Shown one piece after another: positions 1 to 6,313 of a stretch of 12,094 nucleotides of DNA (the stretch's first letter is position 1; each line of letters begins with the position of its first letter). The DNA lies in assembly GCA_018240935.1 (NCBI GenBank), contig JAFEEV010000206.1, forward strand, positions 1-12,094, read 5' to 3'. The DNA comes from Pseudomonadota bacterium. GTDB lineage: Bacteria > Pseudomonadota > Gammaproteobacteria > Burkholderiales > Nitrosomonadaceae. The notes under the pieces were generated by a model that saw only the letters and a program-made list of their open reading frames with translations, did no database searches and was not told where the DNA came from. A program made the position numbers and the translations under genes.

Positions 1-1
1 A

Positions 2-475
2 AGCATTAATTACGCCGCGCTCAACAAAAATATCTACTTGAACAATCTGAGTGACTACATTTTGTCCTACTGTGTCGCGGTTTCCGGAAAAAGCGAATTT
101 TCCAAATTGTATATTCCCAAATTCATTCCCGGCGGCAACCGCTCGCAGTTCGGGCGCGAAGATCTGGAGAACATGAAAATACCGGCGACGCATGTGCAAG
201 GGATGTTCGGTGTGACGTTGGACGATCTATGCGCGCATTGGGGGTTTCCATACCCGAATTACATGAAAATCGATGTCGATGGCATCGAGATCCCTATCCT
301 CGAAGGCGCGGCAGCGGTGTTGGTAAACCCATTGTTGAAGTCGGTCATCATCGAGCTCGGTACCGCAACCGAGCAAGAAAAAGCCATCGCATTGATGCAA
401 CAAGCCGGACTTACAGTCACCCAGCGGTCTTCGAAGAATTGGGGGGAAGCCTACTTGATTTTTGGAAGAGCGTGA
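2..475 (+). CDS. FkbM-family SAM-dependent methyltransferase, C-terminal part (5' end outside window)
   Basis: The reading frame is open from base 2 to the TGA at 473-475, so the gene starts before the window. A TTG at 38 is in frame, but the codons before it already read like the family (NYAALNKNIYLNN), so it is not the start. The key motif is KIDVDG followed by IEIPILEGA, encoded from about 266. This is the FkbM signature, in which the acidic strand end lies by the SAM pocket and the glycine-rich turn follows. A closing strand VIIELG and a C-terminal YLIFGRA strand complete a Rossmann-like fold. The N-terminal SAM-binding glycine motif is not in view. FkbM enzymes methylate hydroxyl groups, often on sugars or polyketides. 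The glycosyltransferase 20 bp downstream makes a glycan substrate the natural inference. Family assignment is firm; the substrate is unknown. Confidence 0.88.
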   Translation, partial: SINYAALNKNIYLNNLSDYILSYCVAVSGKSEFSKLYIPKFIPGGNRSQFGREDLENMKIPATHVQGMFGVTLDDLCAHWGFPYPNYMKIDVDGIEIPILEGAAAVLVNPLLKSVIIELGTATEQEKAIALMQQAGLTVTQRSSKNWGEAYLIFGRA

Positions 476-495
476 TTTGTGTTTTTTTCTAGCCG

Positions 496-1614
496 ATGAG
501 TAATCTCGTTGCGCCCATCATCGATGTCGTAATTCCTGTCTACAATGCGCCGGAGCTGACCCTGCGGTGCATTGACTCAGTGGTGACGCATCTTGGCGCA
601 TCTATCCGCACCATTCATATCCAGGACGATGCATCGGGGGTTGAAACACGCGCCATGCTCGATAGCTTGTCATATCCGCAGTTGCGTGTTTACCATGCAG
701 CCGAAAATCAGGGTTACGGCAAGTCGGTCAATGACGCGGTGGCGCGCTCCGATGCCGAGTATGTGCTGGTGCTCAATTCCGATATAGAAGTTAGCGCGAA
801 TTTTCTGCCGCGGTTGTGCAACACCTTGGTTGCCGATCCCAAATTGGCGGTGATCAGTCCGTCCGAAGGGGAAATGCCGCGCGGCAATGCTGATCGCTAC
901 TTGCGCCAGCCGGGCGGGTATATCGCGACCTACCGCTTCAGAGGTTATGCGTTTTTGATCCGCCGCGTTGTTTTTCAAGCGCTGGCAGGTTTCGATGCGC
1001 AGTTTGGCCGCGGCTATTATGAAGATACCGATCTGGGACGCCGCCTGATTCAACAAGGCTGGCGCATGGGGGTGCATCCGGAGGCGGCGGTCCGCCACGA
1101 AACCGGTGCGTCGTTCGGGCGCGGAAAATCGTACCGGGAATTGGTGCGGCGCAATCGTTTGCTTTATTTGTCGCGTTATCCGCTCGCGCGGCAAAATGTG
1201 CTGGTTGTTTCGGGCGCTTGCACGTTGTCCGGTCTACCGGCGCAATTGGCTGAATCGCTGGAGCAAGTGATGCGGCAAGGCGGGCGGCTGCATTGGCTGA
1301 CACCGTCGCCGTTACCGGAGTTGCCGTGTCTGCAAATGCGAAACGGCCCGGCCGGTTTGCGCAAGATCCTGTGCTTGATGGCGCGCGGCTGGTCACGGAA
1401 AGACAAACGTATTACCGCCGTCTGGATTCTGCCGGGTGTGTCTGCGGGGTTGCGTTTTTTATTAGCATTGTTGACGCGCATGCATCATTTGGAGCTGCGC
1501 GAGTGGCGGGCGGATCAACCGGAATTTGCGCAACCTCAGCCGGATCCGCAGCGCAAAATACCGGCCGGACCGGCGCTTGAACAGGATGCCAGCGGCAGAC
1601 AAAATTCAGAATAA
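496..1614 (+). CDS. Glycosyltransferase family 2 (GT-A fold) with a C-terminal extension
   Basis: A 372-residue protein whose first ~230 residues form a GT2 domain. The opening strand IDVVIPVYNAPE (9-20) is the nucleotide-sugar binding start. NSD at 94-96 sits at the usual DxD metal position. YYEDTDLGRRL (174-184) is the conserved ED-x-D acceptor and base motif, and RHETG (200-204) resembles the His-containing motif of rhamnosyltransferase-like GT2 enzymes. Residues 235-330 form a further alpha/beta-looking stretch beginning NVLVVSGACTLSG, with a hydrophobic helix near 312-328. The tail after 340 is rich in Pro and Gln and probably disordered. No signal peptide or multi-span membrane region is seen, so the catalytic part should act in the cytoplasm, probably transferring a sugar during polysaccharide assembly. 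The ATG at 496 starts just before the first GT strand. No clear Shine-Dalgarno precedes it, so translation may be coupled to the methyltransferase upstream. Donor and acceptor sugars cannot be told. Confidence 0.9.
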   Translation: MSNLVAPIIDVVIPVYNAPELTLRCIDSVVTHLGASIRTIHIQDDASGVETRAMLDSLSYPQLRVYHAAENQGYGKSVNDAVARSDAEYVLVLNSDIEVSANFLPRLCNTLVADPKLAVISPSEGEMPRGNADRYLRQPGGYIATYRFRGYAFLIRRVVFQALAGFDAQFGRGYYEDTDLGRRLIQQGWRMGVHPEAAVRHETGASFGRGKSYRELVRRNRLLYLSRYPLARQNVLVVSGACTLSGLPAQLAESLEQVMRQGGRLHWLTPSPLPELPCLQMRNGPAGLRKILCLMARGWSRKDKRITAVWILPGVSAGLRFLLALLTRMHHLELREWRADQPEFAQPQPDPQRKIPAGPALEQDASGRQNSE

Positions 1615-1673
1615 CCGTGCCGCCGGGGCCGGCGCACGCTTTTGCTACCCTATTCAAAATATCGATTGATTTT

Positions 1674-2864
1674 ATGCGCACATTTCCATCATGGCAGGAA
1701 TTATTCATCCGGTTTGCGCTGTTTTTTGTGTGCATTTCATTCTGGCGCGGCGATCTGAATATTTATTCTTTTTCGCTGCTGGTCGTCGCGTGGTTGATGG
1801 ATGGCGGTTTGCGCCGCTTGCATCAGACGCTCAAGCTGCCTTTGGTGCAAGCGATTGTGCTGTTGTGCGCGTTGTTGCTGATCGGATTGTCGTGGGGTGA
1901 ACTGCCGGACAATGGGCGGACGAAATGGCTGAAGTATTTCATTTTGCTGATTCTGATTCCGCTTTATTCGCTGTTGAATAAAGCGCGCATGCCATGGGCG
2001 ACCGGCGGATTGGTCACGGGTTATTTGATGGTTCTGGGTTTGGGCGTTTACCAGTGGCTGGTCACGGGGGAGCAAGGCATTGCACTGCTGAACATGTCCT
2101 ATCTGAGTTTTTCCGCGATGCTCGGCGCCGGTGCGATCGCTGCCGCCGGGCTTGCTTGCGTGAGCCGTTCGGCAGTAATGGGGGGAGTGTTATGGGCAGC
2201 CGCACTGGCATTAATTTTTATTCAATTTCATCAATCCGGCAGAGTGCTGCTGCTGGCGACGCTGATCGCCATCGTATGGCAAGTTTACTTGCGCTTCAAA
2301 ATCGACCTCCGGAAATTCGTTGGTATTTTTATCGCCTTGTTGATAGCTGCCGGGGTTTTTGCCTACAGTAGTCCAGTTTTTCAAGAAAGATTGCTGCTGG
2401 TAAAAAGCGATATCGCGTCGTTGCAGCAAGGTCATTACAATTCCAGCCTGGGTTATCGCCTTGCCATGTGGGATGTCGGTGTGCATGCGATTGCCGAGCG
2501 GCCGCTGACAGGTTATGGGACCGGTGTGCCGGAGCGCTACTTCGAGGCGGCGATCCAGACGTACAAGGACGGTCTTTACAAGGACTTGCCCGCATTTCAG
2601 AAGACGTCGCATTATCATAACGATTGGATCGAGATCGGCATGCACGTTGGTATTCCTGGCATGCTGGCATTGCTGTTTCTGTATTGGGGGTGGTATCAGG
2701 CATTCAGGCGCAGCGGCTTGGGCATACTGGGCGCGGGCTTGGTAACTTATATTGTCCTGGCCGGAATGACCGATACATTTCTGATTTTTAGCAGAATGCC
2801 GGTGCTGCTGTTGGCGATCACCGCGCTTGCGATGAGCGGTTACAAGCAAAATAACCAGGTTTGA
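1674..2864 (+). CDS. O-antigen ligase / Wzy-type polymerase family membrane protein
   Basis: A hydrophobic protein of 396 residues from ATG 1674, with about ten or more predicted membrane segments. A large soluble loop (roughly residues 232-323) lies before the last segments, as expected for the Wzy_C / WaaL superfamily. Diagnostic features are QSGRV in a mid-protein segment (Arg about 190), R-x3-W with HAIAERPLTGYGTG in the loop, and YHNDWIEIGMHVGIPG with the conserved His near 315. These enzymes work in the inner membrane, joining undecaprenyl-linked glycan to an acceptor or polymerising repeat units at the periplasmic face. An in-frame GTG at 1617, only 2 nt after the glycosyltransferase stop, would add 19 residues. 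I prefer ATG 1674 because the added residues look unlike a membrane-protein start, but neither start has a strong ribosome site. Ligase and polymerase cannot be separated by sequence here. Confidence 0.85.
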   Translation: MRTFPSWQELFIRFALFFVCISFWRGDLNIYSFSLLVVAWLMDGGLRRLHQTLKLPLVQAIVLLCALLLIGLSWGELPDNGRTKWLKYFILLILIPLYSLLNKARMPWATGGLVTGYLMVLGLGVYQWLVTGEQGIALLNMSYLSFSAMLGAGAIAAAGLACVSRSAVMGGVLWAAALALIFIQFHQSGRVLLLATLIAIVWQVYLRFKIDLRKFVGIFIALLIAAGVFAYSSPVFQERLLLVKSDIASLQQGHYNSSLGYRLAMWDVGVHAIAERPLTGYGTGVPERYFEAAIQTYKDGLYKDLPAFQKTSHYHNDWIEIGMHVGIPGMLALLFLYWGWYQAFRRSGLGILGAGLVTYIVLAGMTDTFLIFSRMPVLLLAITALAMSGYKQNNQV

Positions 2865-2887
2865 TTGACTAACGTAAAGGGAAAACG

Positions 2888-3571
2888 ATGAGCGATATGC
2901 AATCCCGGGGCGGACGGAAGTCGCGCGGGCTTATTCCGGTTGATCCCGCAATCGAGACGTACATGCGTACACTGGTTGCGCCGACCGATCATCCGGTTCT
3001 CACCGAGATGGAAGCGTTTGCGCAGCAGAAGAACTTTCCCATCGTGAATCGTCTGGCGGGCGTATTTCTTGAAACGCAGGCGAAAATGATCGCTGCCAAA
3101 CGGATATTCGAGTTTGGCAGCGGCTATGGGTATTCGGCGTATTGGTTTGCGAAGGCGGCGGGCGCTGACGGCTGTGTCATTTGCAGCGATGCCGATGCAG
3201 CCAATCGCGAGCGCGCGGAAAAGTATCTCACCGCGGCTGATTTATGGCGGCGCATCGAGTTTAATGTCGGTTTGGCGCAAGAGGTTTTTGCGCAAACCGA
3301 AGGATTGTTCGACATCTGTTATAACGATGTCGATAAGGGCGATTATCCGGATATCTGGTTGATGGCCAAGCAGCGGATACGTCCCGGCGGGCTTTATATC
3401 GCGGATAATGTGTTGTGGTATGGCCGGGTTGCCTTGGAGGATTTTCAGGGTGTGGAGCAGGGCTCGACCAGGGCGATCATGGAACATAACCGGCTGATTT
3501 TCAATGATCCGGATTTCGATGCATTTATTAATCCGACGCGTGACGGGCTGATCGTGGCCAGAAGGAAATAG
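2888..3571 (+). CDS. SAM-dependent O-methyltransferase, caffeoyl-CoA/catechol OMT-like
   Basis: A soluble 227-residue class I methyltransferase, near the usual ~220 for this family. FEFGSGYGYSA (74-84) is the glycine-rich SAM motif I. YNDVDKGDYP (145-154) corresponds to the family's FIDADK-x-x-Y block, with D147 as the likely metal ligand. GGLYIADNVLWYGRV (167-181) supplies D173 and N174, the other two expected metal-binding positions. The first ~60 residues match the family's helical cap (TDHPVLTEMEAFAQQ). The divalent-metal-dependent chemistry therefore appears intact. An AAAGGG ribosome site lies 6 nt before the ATG. The gene follows the ligase by 23 bp and is probably cotranscribed with it, so it may methylate a sugar or a small precursor for the same surface product. 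Family members also act on phenolics, so the substrate is open. Confidence 0.85.
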   Translation: MSDMQSRGGRKSRGLIPVDPAIETYMRTLVAPTDHPVLTEMEAFAQQKNFPIVNRLAGVFLETQAKMIAAKRIFEFGSGYGYSAYWFAKAAGADGCVICSDADAANRERAEKYLTAADLWRRIEFNVGLAQEVFAQTEGLFDICYNDVDKGDYPDIWLMAKQRIRPGGLYIADNVLWYGRVALEDFQGVEQGSTRAIMEHNRLIFNDPDFDAFINPTRDGLIVARRK

Positions 3572-3609
3572 TCTTTGCATGTGCTTGAAGCTACGGGACG
3601 GTGATGTAT

Positions 3610-3644
3610 TTGACATGGCGGTTTAATGGATAAATTGGTATAGT
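3610..3644 (+). promoter_or_regulatory. Candidate sigma-70 extended -10 promoter for the DUF2024 gene
   Basis: TGGTATAGT at 3636-3644 is an extended -10 element (TG-n-TATAGT, five of six matches to TATAAT). A perfect TTGACA lies at 3610-3615, but 23 bp from this -10, too far to pair with it. TTGACA could instead pair with a weak TAAATT at 3631-3636 at 15 bp. The placement, about 78 bp before the DUF2024 start and after the end of the polysaccharide genes, fits a new transcription unit. This is motif reading only. Confidence 0.4.
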
Positions 3645-3721
3645 TGCGGTACTTTTTGTTCGCAGCGCAGTATGTTGTTCCGGTGTGCTGAGTGCCTTAT
3701 TTTTTTTCAAGGAAAATTATT

Positions 3722-3976
3722 ATGCAAATTCATGTTTACGATACTTATGTCAAAGCAAAAGACGGGCATACGATGCATTTTGACGTGTTTACCGCGGTGA
3801 AAGATGACCAGAAAGCCGTTGAATATGCGAAACAATGGTTGAGTTCGATTGGTGAAGGCAATGCGGTGGTTACCAGCCGGGAATGTAGTTTCTGCCATAG
3901 CCAGAGCGCTCCGGCAAATGTCATTGATGAGATCAACAAGAACGGTTTTTATATTTACAAAATGGAAGGCTGTTAG
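3722..3976 (+). CDS. DUF2024 family small protein
   Basis: An 84-residue protein matching my memory of the DUF2024 family: start MQIHVYDTYVKAKDGHTMHFDV, then AVEYAKQWL, SRECSFCHS and the ending FYIYKMEGC. I recall that a Nitrosomonas europaea member was solved by structural genomics, but its function remains unknown. There is no signal peptide or membrane segment, so it should be cytoplasmic. C55, C58, H59 and the terminal C84 are notable, because CxxCH plus a distant Cys could make a small zinc or redox site. A GTG at 3692 would add ten residues. ATG 3722 is preferred because AAGGAA (3709-3714) sits 7 nt before it and the family begins at this methionine. It stands alone, 150 bp after the methyltransferase and about 100 bp before the next gene. 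Confidence 0.85.
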   Translation: MQIHVYDTYVKAKDGHTMHFDVFTAVKDDQKAVEYAKQWLSSIGEGNAVVTSRECSFCHSQSAPANVIDEINKNGFYIYKMEGC

Positions 3977-4001
3977 TCATCGTTGGCTCACGGTTGGAAA
4001 T

Positions 4002-4032
4002 TCGGATTGAAGATGCTGTATCTTGATTCCGA
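4002..4032 (+). other. Imperfect hairpin between the DUF2024 and IalB-like genes
   Basis: The arms CGGATTGAAGAT (4003-4014) and ATCTTGATTCCG (4020-4031) pair at ten of twelve positions around a GCTGT loop, and T4002 with A4032 extends the stem by one pair. No T-run follows, so it is not a standard intrinsic terminator. It may be a processing or weak termination structure, or chance. Confidence 0.3.
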
Positions 4033-4078
4033 TCAATCACTGAAAATCGTATCGATAATATTTCTCAAGGTTTCTAAA

Positions 4079-4594
4079 ATGAAGCGGAAATGTACAAAAT
4101 TGATCATGGCTGGTGTTGTTTTCGCACTGTGTAACCCGGTTTTCGCTGCCGAACCAAAGCTGATCGGTCAGCATGGCGACTGGACTGCCTACATGTTCAT
4201 GGAAAATAACAACAAGGTTTGCTACATGGTGAGTCAGCCGAAAAAATCGGAAGGGAATTATTCCAAGCGAGGCGATGTGTTTGCCTTGGTTACGCACCGT
4301 CCTGCTGAGAAAAGTAAGAATGTTTTCAGCTATATAGCAGGCTATCCTTATAAGCCGGGCAGTGATGCGACCGTTATCGTGAATAACCAAAATTTCCGGT
4401 TGTTCACCCAGGATGATTCGGCGTGGGCTCCCGATCAGGCGACCGATAACAAAATCACCGATGCGATCAAGCGCGGCAGTTCATTAGTGGTAAAAGGCGC
4501 GTCGGCACGCGGAACGGAAACGGTGGATACATTCGGTTTGAGTGGTTCAACATCCGCGTATAAAGCTATTTCTGCCGAGTGTGGTGTGAAATAA
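4079..4594 (+). CDS. Exported IalB-like (invasion-associated locus B family) protein
   Basis: A 171-residue protein with a clear Sec signal: MKRKCTK, a hydrophobic core LIMAGVVFALC, then PVFA-A with cleavage expected after residue 23 or 24. The mature part starts near residue 24 and has the order seen in the IalB family: GDWTAYMF, a Cys strand KVCYM (C48), a KRGDVFALVTHRP block, a strand pair around SYIAGYPYKPGSDATVIVNNQNFRLF, a region SSLVVKGASARGTETVDTFGLSG and a final Cys (C168) near the end. C48 and C168 are the only mature cysteines and may form a disulfide. The name comes from Bartonella; in free-living bacteria the role is unknown, so no virulence function is implied. ATG 4079 is chosen over the in-frame start at 3983 because AAGG (4067-4070) lies 8 nt upstream and the signal peptide begins there. 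Confidence 0.75.
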   Translation: MKRKCTKLIMAGVVFALCNPVFAAEPKLIGQHGDWTAYMFMENNNKVCYMVSQPKKSEGNYSKRGDVFALVTHRPAEKSKNVFSYIAGYPYKPGSDATVIVNNQNFRLFTQDDSAWAPDQATDNKITDAIKRGSSLVVKGASARGTETVDTFGLSGSTSAYKAISAECGVK

Positions 4595-4645
4595 TCAATC
4601 GGTTGCTCATAATTTTGTGTAGAGAACGCCAAAGGTGCCAATCCA

Positions 4646-4990
4646 ATGAGTGACAAGATCGTTATTTATCAGAAGCCCACCTGCAGTAAATGCCGGGCGA
4701 CGTTATCCTTGCTTCAGGAGAGCGGAGCGGAATTTGAGTCTGTGAATTATTATGAAGCACCCTTGACGGCCGAGAAATTGCGGGAATTGATCGGTAAGCT
4801 CAATCTGTCTGCGCGTGATATTCTGAGAAAAGATGAACCATCTGCCGCCCGTTTGGTTGCGGCATCCGAGGATGAGATCATTAAAGCGATGATAGATAAC
4901 CCTGATTTGATGCAGCGCCCCATCGTAGTACGAGGAGATCAAGCCAGGTTATGCCGGCCGCCGGAGAATGTTCTGGAGCTGCTTAAGTAA
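4646..4990 (+). CDS. ArsC-family protein (arsenate reductase / Spx-like thioredoxin fold)
   Basis: A 114-residue protein of the glutaredoxin-coupled ArsC family, spanning its core. IYQKPTCSKCRATL carries the nucleophile C13 with a second Cys at C16. The three arginines that hold arsenate in plasmid R773 ArsC (R60, R94, R107) have equivalents at R61 (DILRKDE), R91 (QRPIVV) and R104 (RLCRPPE). The His near the active Cys of R773 ArsC (YHNPAC) is replaced by Gln here (YQKPTC), and the usual C-x-x-S is C-x-x-C. Arsenate reduction is thus plausible but not certain; a general thiol oxidoreductase or Spx-like role is the alternative. No arsR, arsB or acr3 gene is beside it. AAAGGTG (4631-4637) lies 8 nt before the ATG. 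It is the last + strand gene before the converging ribosomal operon. Confidence 0.8.
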   Translation: MSDKIVIYQKPTCSKCRATLSLLQESGAEFESVNYYEAPLTAEKLRELIGKLNLSARDILRKDEPSAARLVAASEDEIIKAMIDNPDLMQRPIVVRGDQARLCRPPENVLELLK

Positions 4991-5069
4991 GGCAAAGTAA
5001 AGCGCTGCCGCGAATTCTTTGCGCCAATGGACTGTGTTTGTGCGCTGTTCGGTTGATTGAGATTACTGA

Positions 5070-5093
5070 CCCGGTTACGTTGCTGTAACCGGG
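5070..5093. terminator. Perfect inverted repeat between converging genes, probable bidirectional terminator
   Basis: CCCGGTTAC (5070-5078) and GTAACCGGG (5085-5093) form a perfect 9-bp stem with a 6-nt loop. It lies 79 bp after the ArsC-like stop and 28 bp after the rplS stop on the other strand, where transcription from both sides must end. Neither strand shows a proper U-tract right after the stem, so termination may be partial or need help. The symmetry and location still favour a terminator or transcript-end stabiliser. Confidence 0.55.
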
Positions 5094-5121
5094 CTGATTG
5101 CAATTATAGCCGCAAGCTTTT

Positions 5122-5514
5122 TTATTCCGGTGATGCTGTGCTCTTATTTTCACTTGCGCGGGCAGGTAATTTTTCGCGAATCCGCGCTGATTTGCCTGCA
5201 CGATCTCTGAGATAATAAAGTTTCGCACGGCGAACGGCGCCGCGGCGCTTGATTTCGATGTCGGCGATTAAAGGGGAGTAGGTTTGGAAGGTGCGTTCCA
5301 CGCCTTCTCCGCTGGAAATTTTTCGTACTGTGAATGCTGAGTTCAATCCACGGTTGCGTTTAGCTATTACGACACCTTCGTAAGCTTGCACGCGTTTGCG
5401 ATCGCCTTCAACGACATTAACATTGACAATAACTGTATCCCCTGGGGCGAAATCAGGTATCTGTTTATTTAGACGTTTAATTTCTTCTGCTTCTAATTGC
5501 TCGATTAAGTTCAT
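5122..5514 (-). CDS. rplS: 50S ribosomal protein L19
   Basis: A 130-residue L19, slightly longer than the usual ~115 because of a polar C-terminal tail (SENKSTASPE). Conserved blocks run in order: FAPGDTVIVNVNVVEG, RVQAYEGVVIAKRNRG, FTVRKISSGEGVERTF, SPLIADIEIKRRGAVRRAKLYYLRDR and GKSARI. L19 sits at the 30S-50S interface of the ribosome. It is the last gene of the rpsP-rimM-trmD-rplS operon. Its start overlaps the trmD stop as ATGA (5514-5511), implying translational coupling. GAGGG inside the end of trmD, 9 nt before the start, is its ribosome site. Confidence 0.98.
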   Translation of the reverse strand: MNLIEQLEAEEIKRLNKQIPDFAPGDTVIVNVNVVEGDRKRVQAYEGVVIAKRNRGLNSAFTVRKISSGEGVERTFQTYSPLIADIEIKRRGAVRRAKLYYLRDRAGKSARIREKLPARASENKSTASPE

Positions 5515-6302
5515 AATATTTTTCCCTCTTTCTCCCTGAATTTACAGGATTGTTTAAATTCTTCCAACAGTTCTTCTTCTTCTGCGGTCATGCCTTGTGC
5601 AAATTTTGACGCTAACAAATCAGGGCGTTTTAGCCATGTTCTGCCCAAAGCTTGCTGCAAGCGCCAGCGGCGGATATGTGCATGGTTCCCTGACATTAAT
5701 ATTTCCGGTGCACGTTTTCCTTGATACACCTCAGGACGGGTGTAATGAGGATAATCCAATAATCCTGCTACAAATGAATCTTGATTCGCAGATTCCGGAT
5801 CACCCAGTGCGCCTGGAATCTGTCTAATGATGCAATCAATCAGAACCATTGCAGCTAACTCACCGCCAGAGATGACGTAATCGCCGATGGAAATCTCCAT
5901 ATCGACTTGACGATCAATTAAACGTTCATCTATCCCTTCGTACCGTCCGCAAAGCATAATTAATCCCGGCCGCTTACTAAGCTGTGTGACCATTTTGTGG
6001 TCAAGCTTCTCCCCTTGCGGGGTTAAGTAAACAACCGCTGGTTTTTCAATTCCGACGGTATTTTGTCTTGTTTTTGCTCGTATGATGGCATCTTCTAAGG
6101 GCTGCGCCATCATGACCATCCCGGGACCGCCTCCGTACGGATTGTCATCCACGGTGCGATAATTGTCACTGGTGAAGTCGCGTGGATTCCACGTGTTGAG
6201 ACAAAAAATATTACTTTTGTTCGCTCTGCCTGTTATACCGTATTGTGTCAGGGCGCGAAACATTTCCGGAAATAGCGTGATAACGTCGCATTCAAAAGGC
6301 AT
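5511..6302 (-). CDS. trmD: tRNA (guanine-37-N1)-methyltransferase
   Basis: A 263-residue TrmD, in the normal size range. It uses SAM to methylate N1 of G37 next to the anticodon in a set of tRNAs, preventing +1 frameshifts. Motifs in order are LFPEMFRALTQYGITGRA (10-27), NYRTVDDNPYGGGPGMV (48-63), the trefoil-knot SAM site LTPQG, LCGRYEGIDERLID (117-130) and EISIGDYVISGGELAA (136-151), then DSFVAGLLDYPHYTRPEVYQG with the catalytic Asp at D175. The C-terminal tRNA-binding helices are present (GNHAHIRRWR, then RTWLKRPDLL). The start lies 11 bp from the rimM stop. TAAGGT, overlapping that stop, provides the ribosome site. Confidence 0.98.
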   Translation of the reverse strand: MPFECDVITLFPEMFRALTQYGITGRANKSNIFCLNTWNPRDFTSDNYRTVDDNPYGGGPGMVMMAQPLEDAIIRAKTRQNTVGIEKPAVVYLTPQGEKLDHKMVTQLSKRPGLIMLCGRYEGIDERLIDRQVDMEISIGDYVISGGELAAMVLIDCIIRQIPGALGDPESANQDSFVAGLLDYPHYTRPEVYQGKRAPEILMSGNHAHIRRWRLQQALGRTWLKRPDLLASKFAQGMTAEEEELLEEFKQSCKFREKEGKIL

Positions 6303-6313
6303 TGGTTTTTACC

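Noticed and set aside
38..40. TTG as the start of the FkbM methyltransferase
   Set aside because: The frame is open to the window edge and the upstream codons already match the family, so the true start is outside.
670..1194. A 174-codon open frame on the minus strand
   Set aside because: It lies wholly inside the glycosyltransferase gene, whose GT2 motifs are intact, and its translation matches nothing recognisable.
2211..2849. A 212-codon open frame on the minus strand
   Set aside because: It is opposite the membrane ligase gene and its Gln/His-rich, low-complexity translation is what the complement of hydrophobic codons gives; it shows no domain.
1..3571. The polysaccharide genes as a novel defence or mobile island
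   Set aside because: All four products belong to well-known glycan-assembly families; no integrase, transposase, toxin or flanking repeat was seen.
3616..3650. Sigma-54 (-24/-12) promoter from TGG and TTGC motifs
   Set aside because: The TGG to TTGC distance is 8 nt rather than the required 11, so the geometry is wrong.
3884..3898. CxxCH in the DUF2024 protein as a cytochrome c haem site
   Set aside because: The protein has no signal peptide or membrane anchor and matches DUF2024, so it would not meet the periplasmic haem-attachment machinery.
3983..4078. A longer IalB-like protein starting at 3983
   Set aside because: The start at 4079 has a ribosome site and a textbook signal peptide; the added residues would bury the signal.
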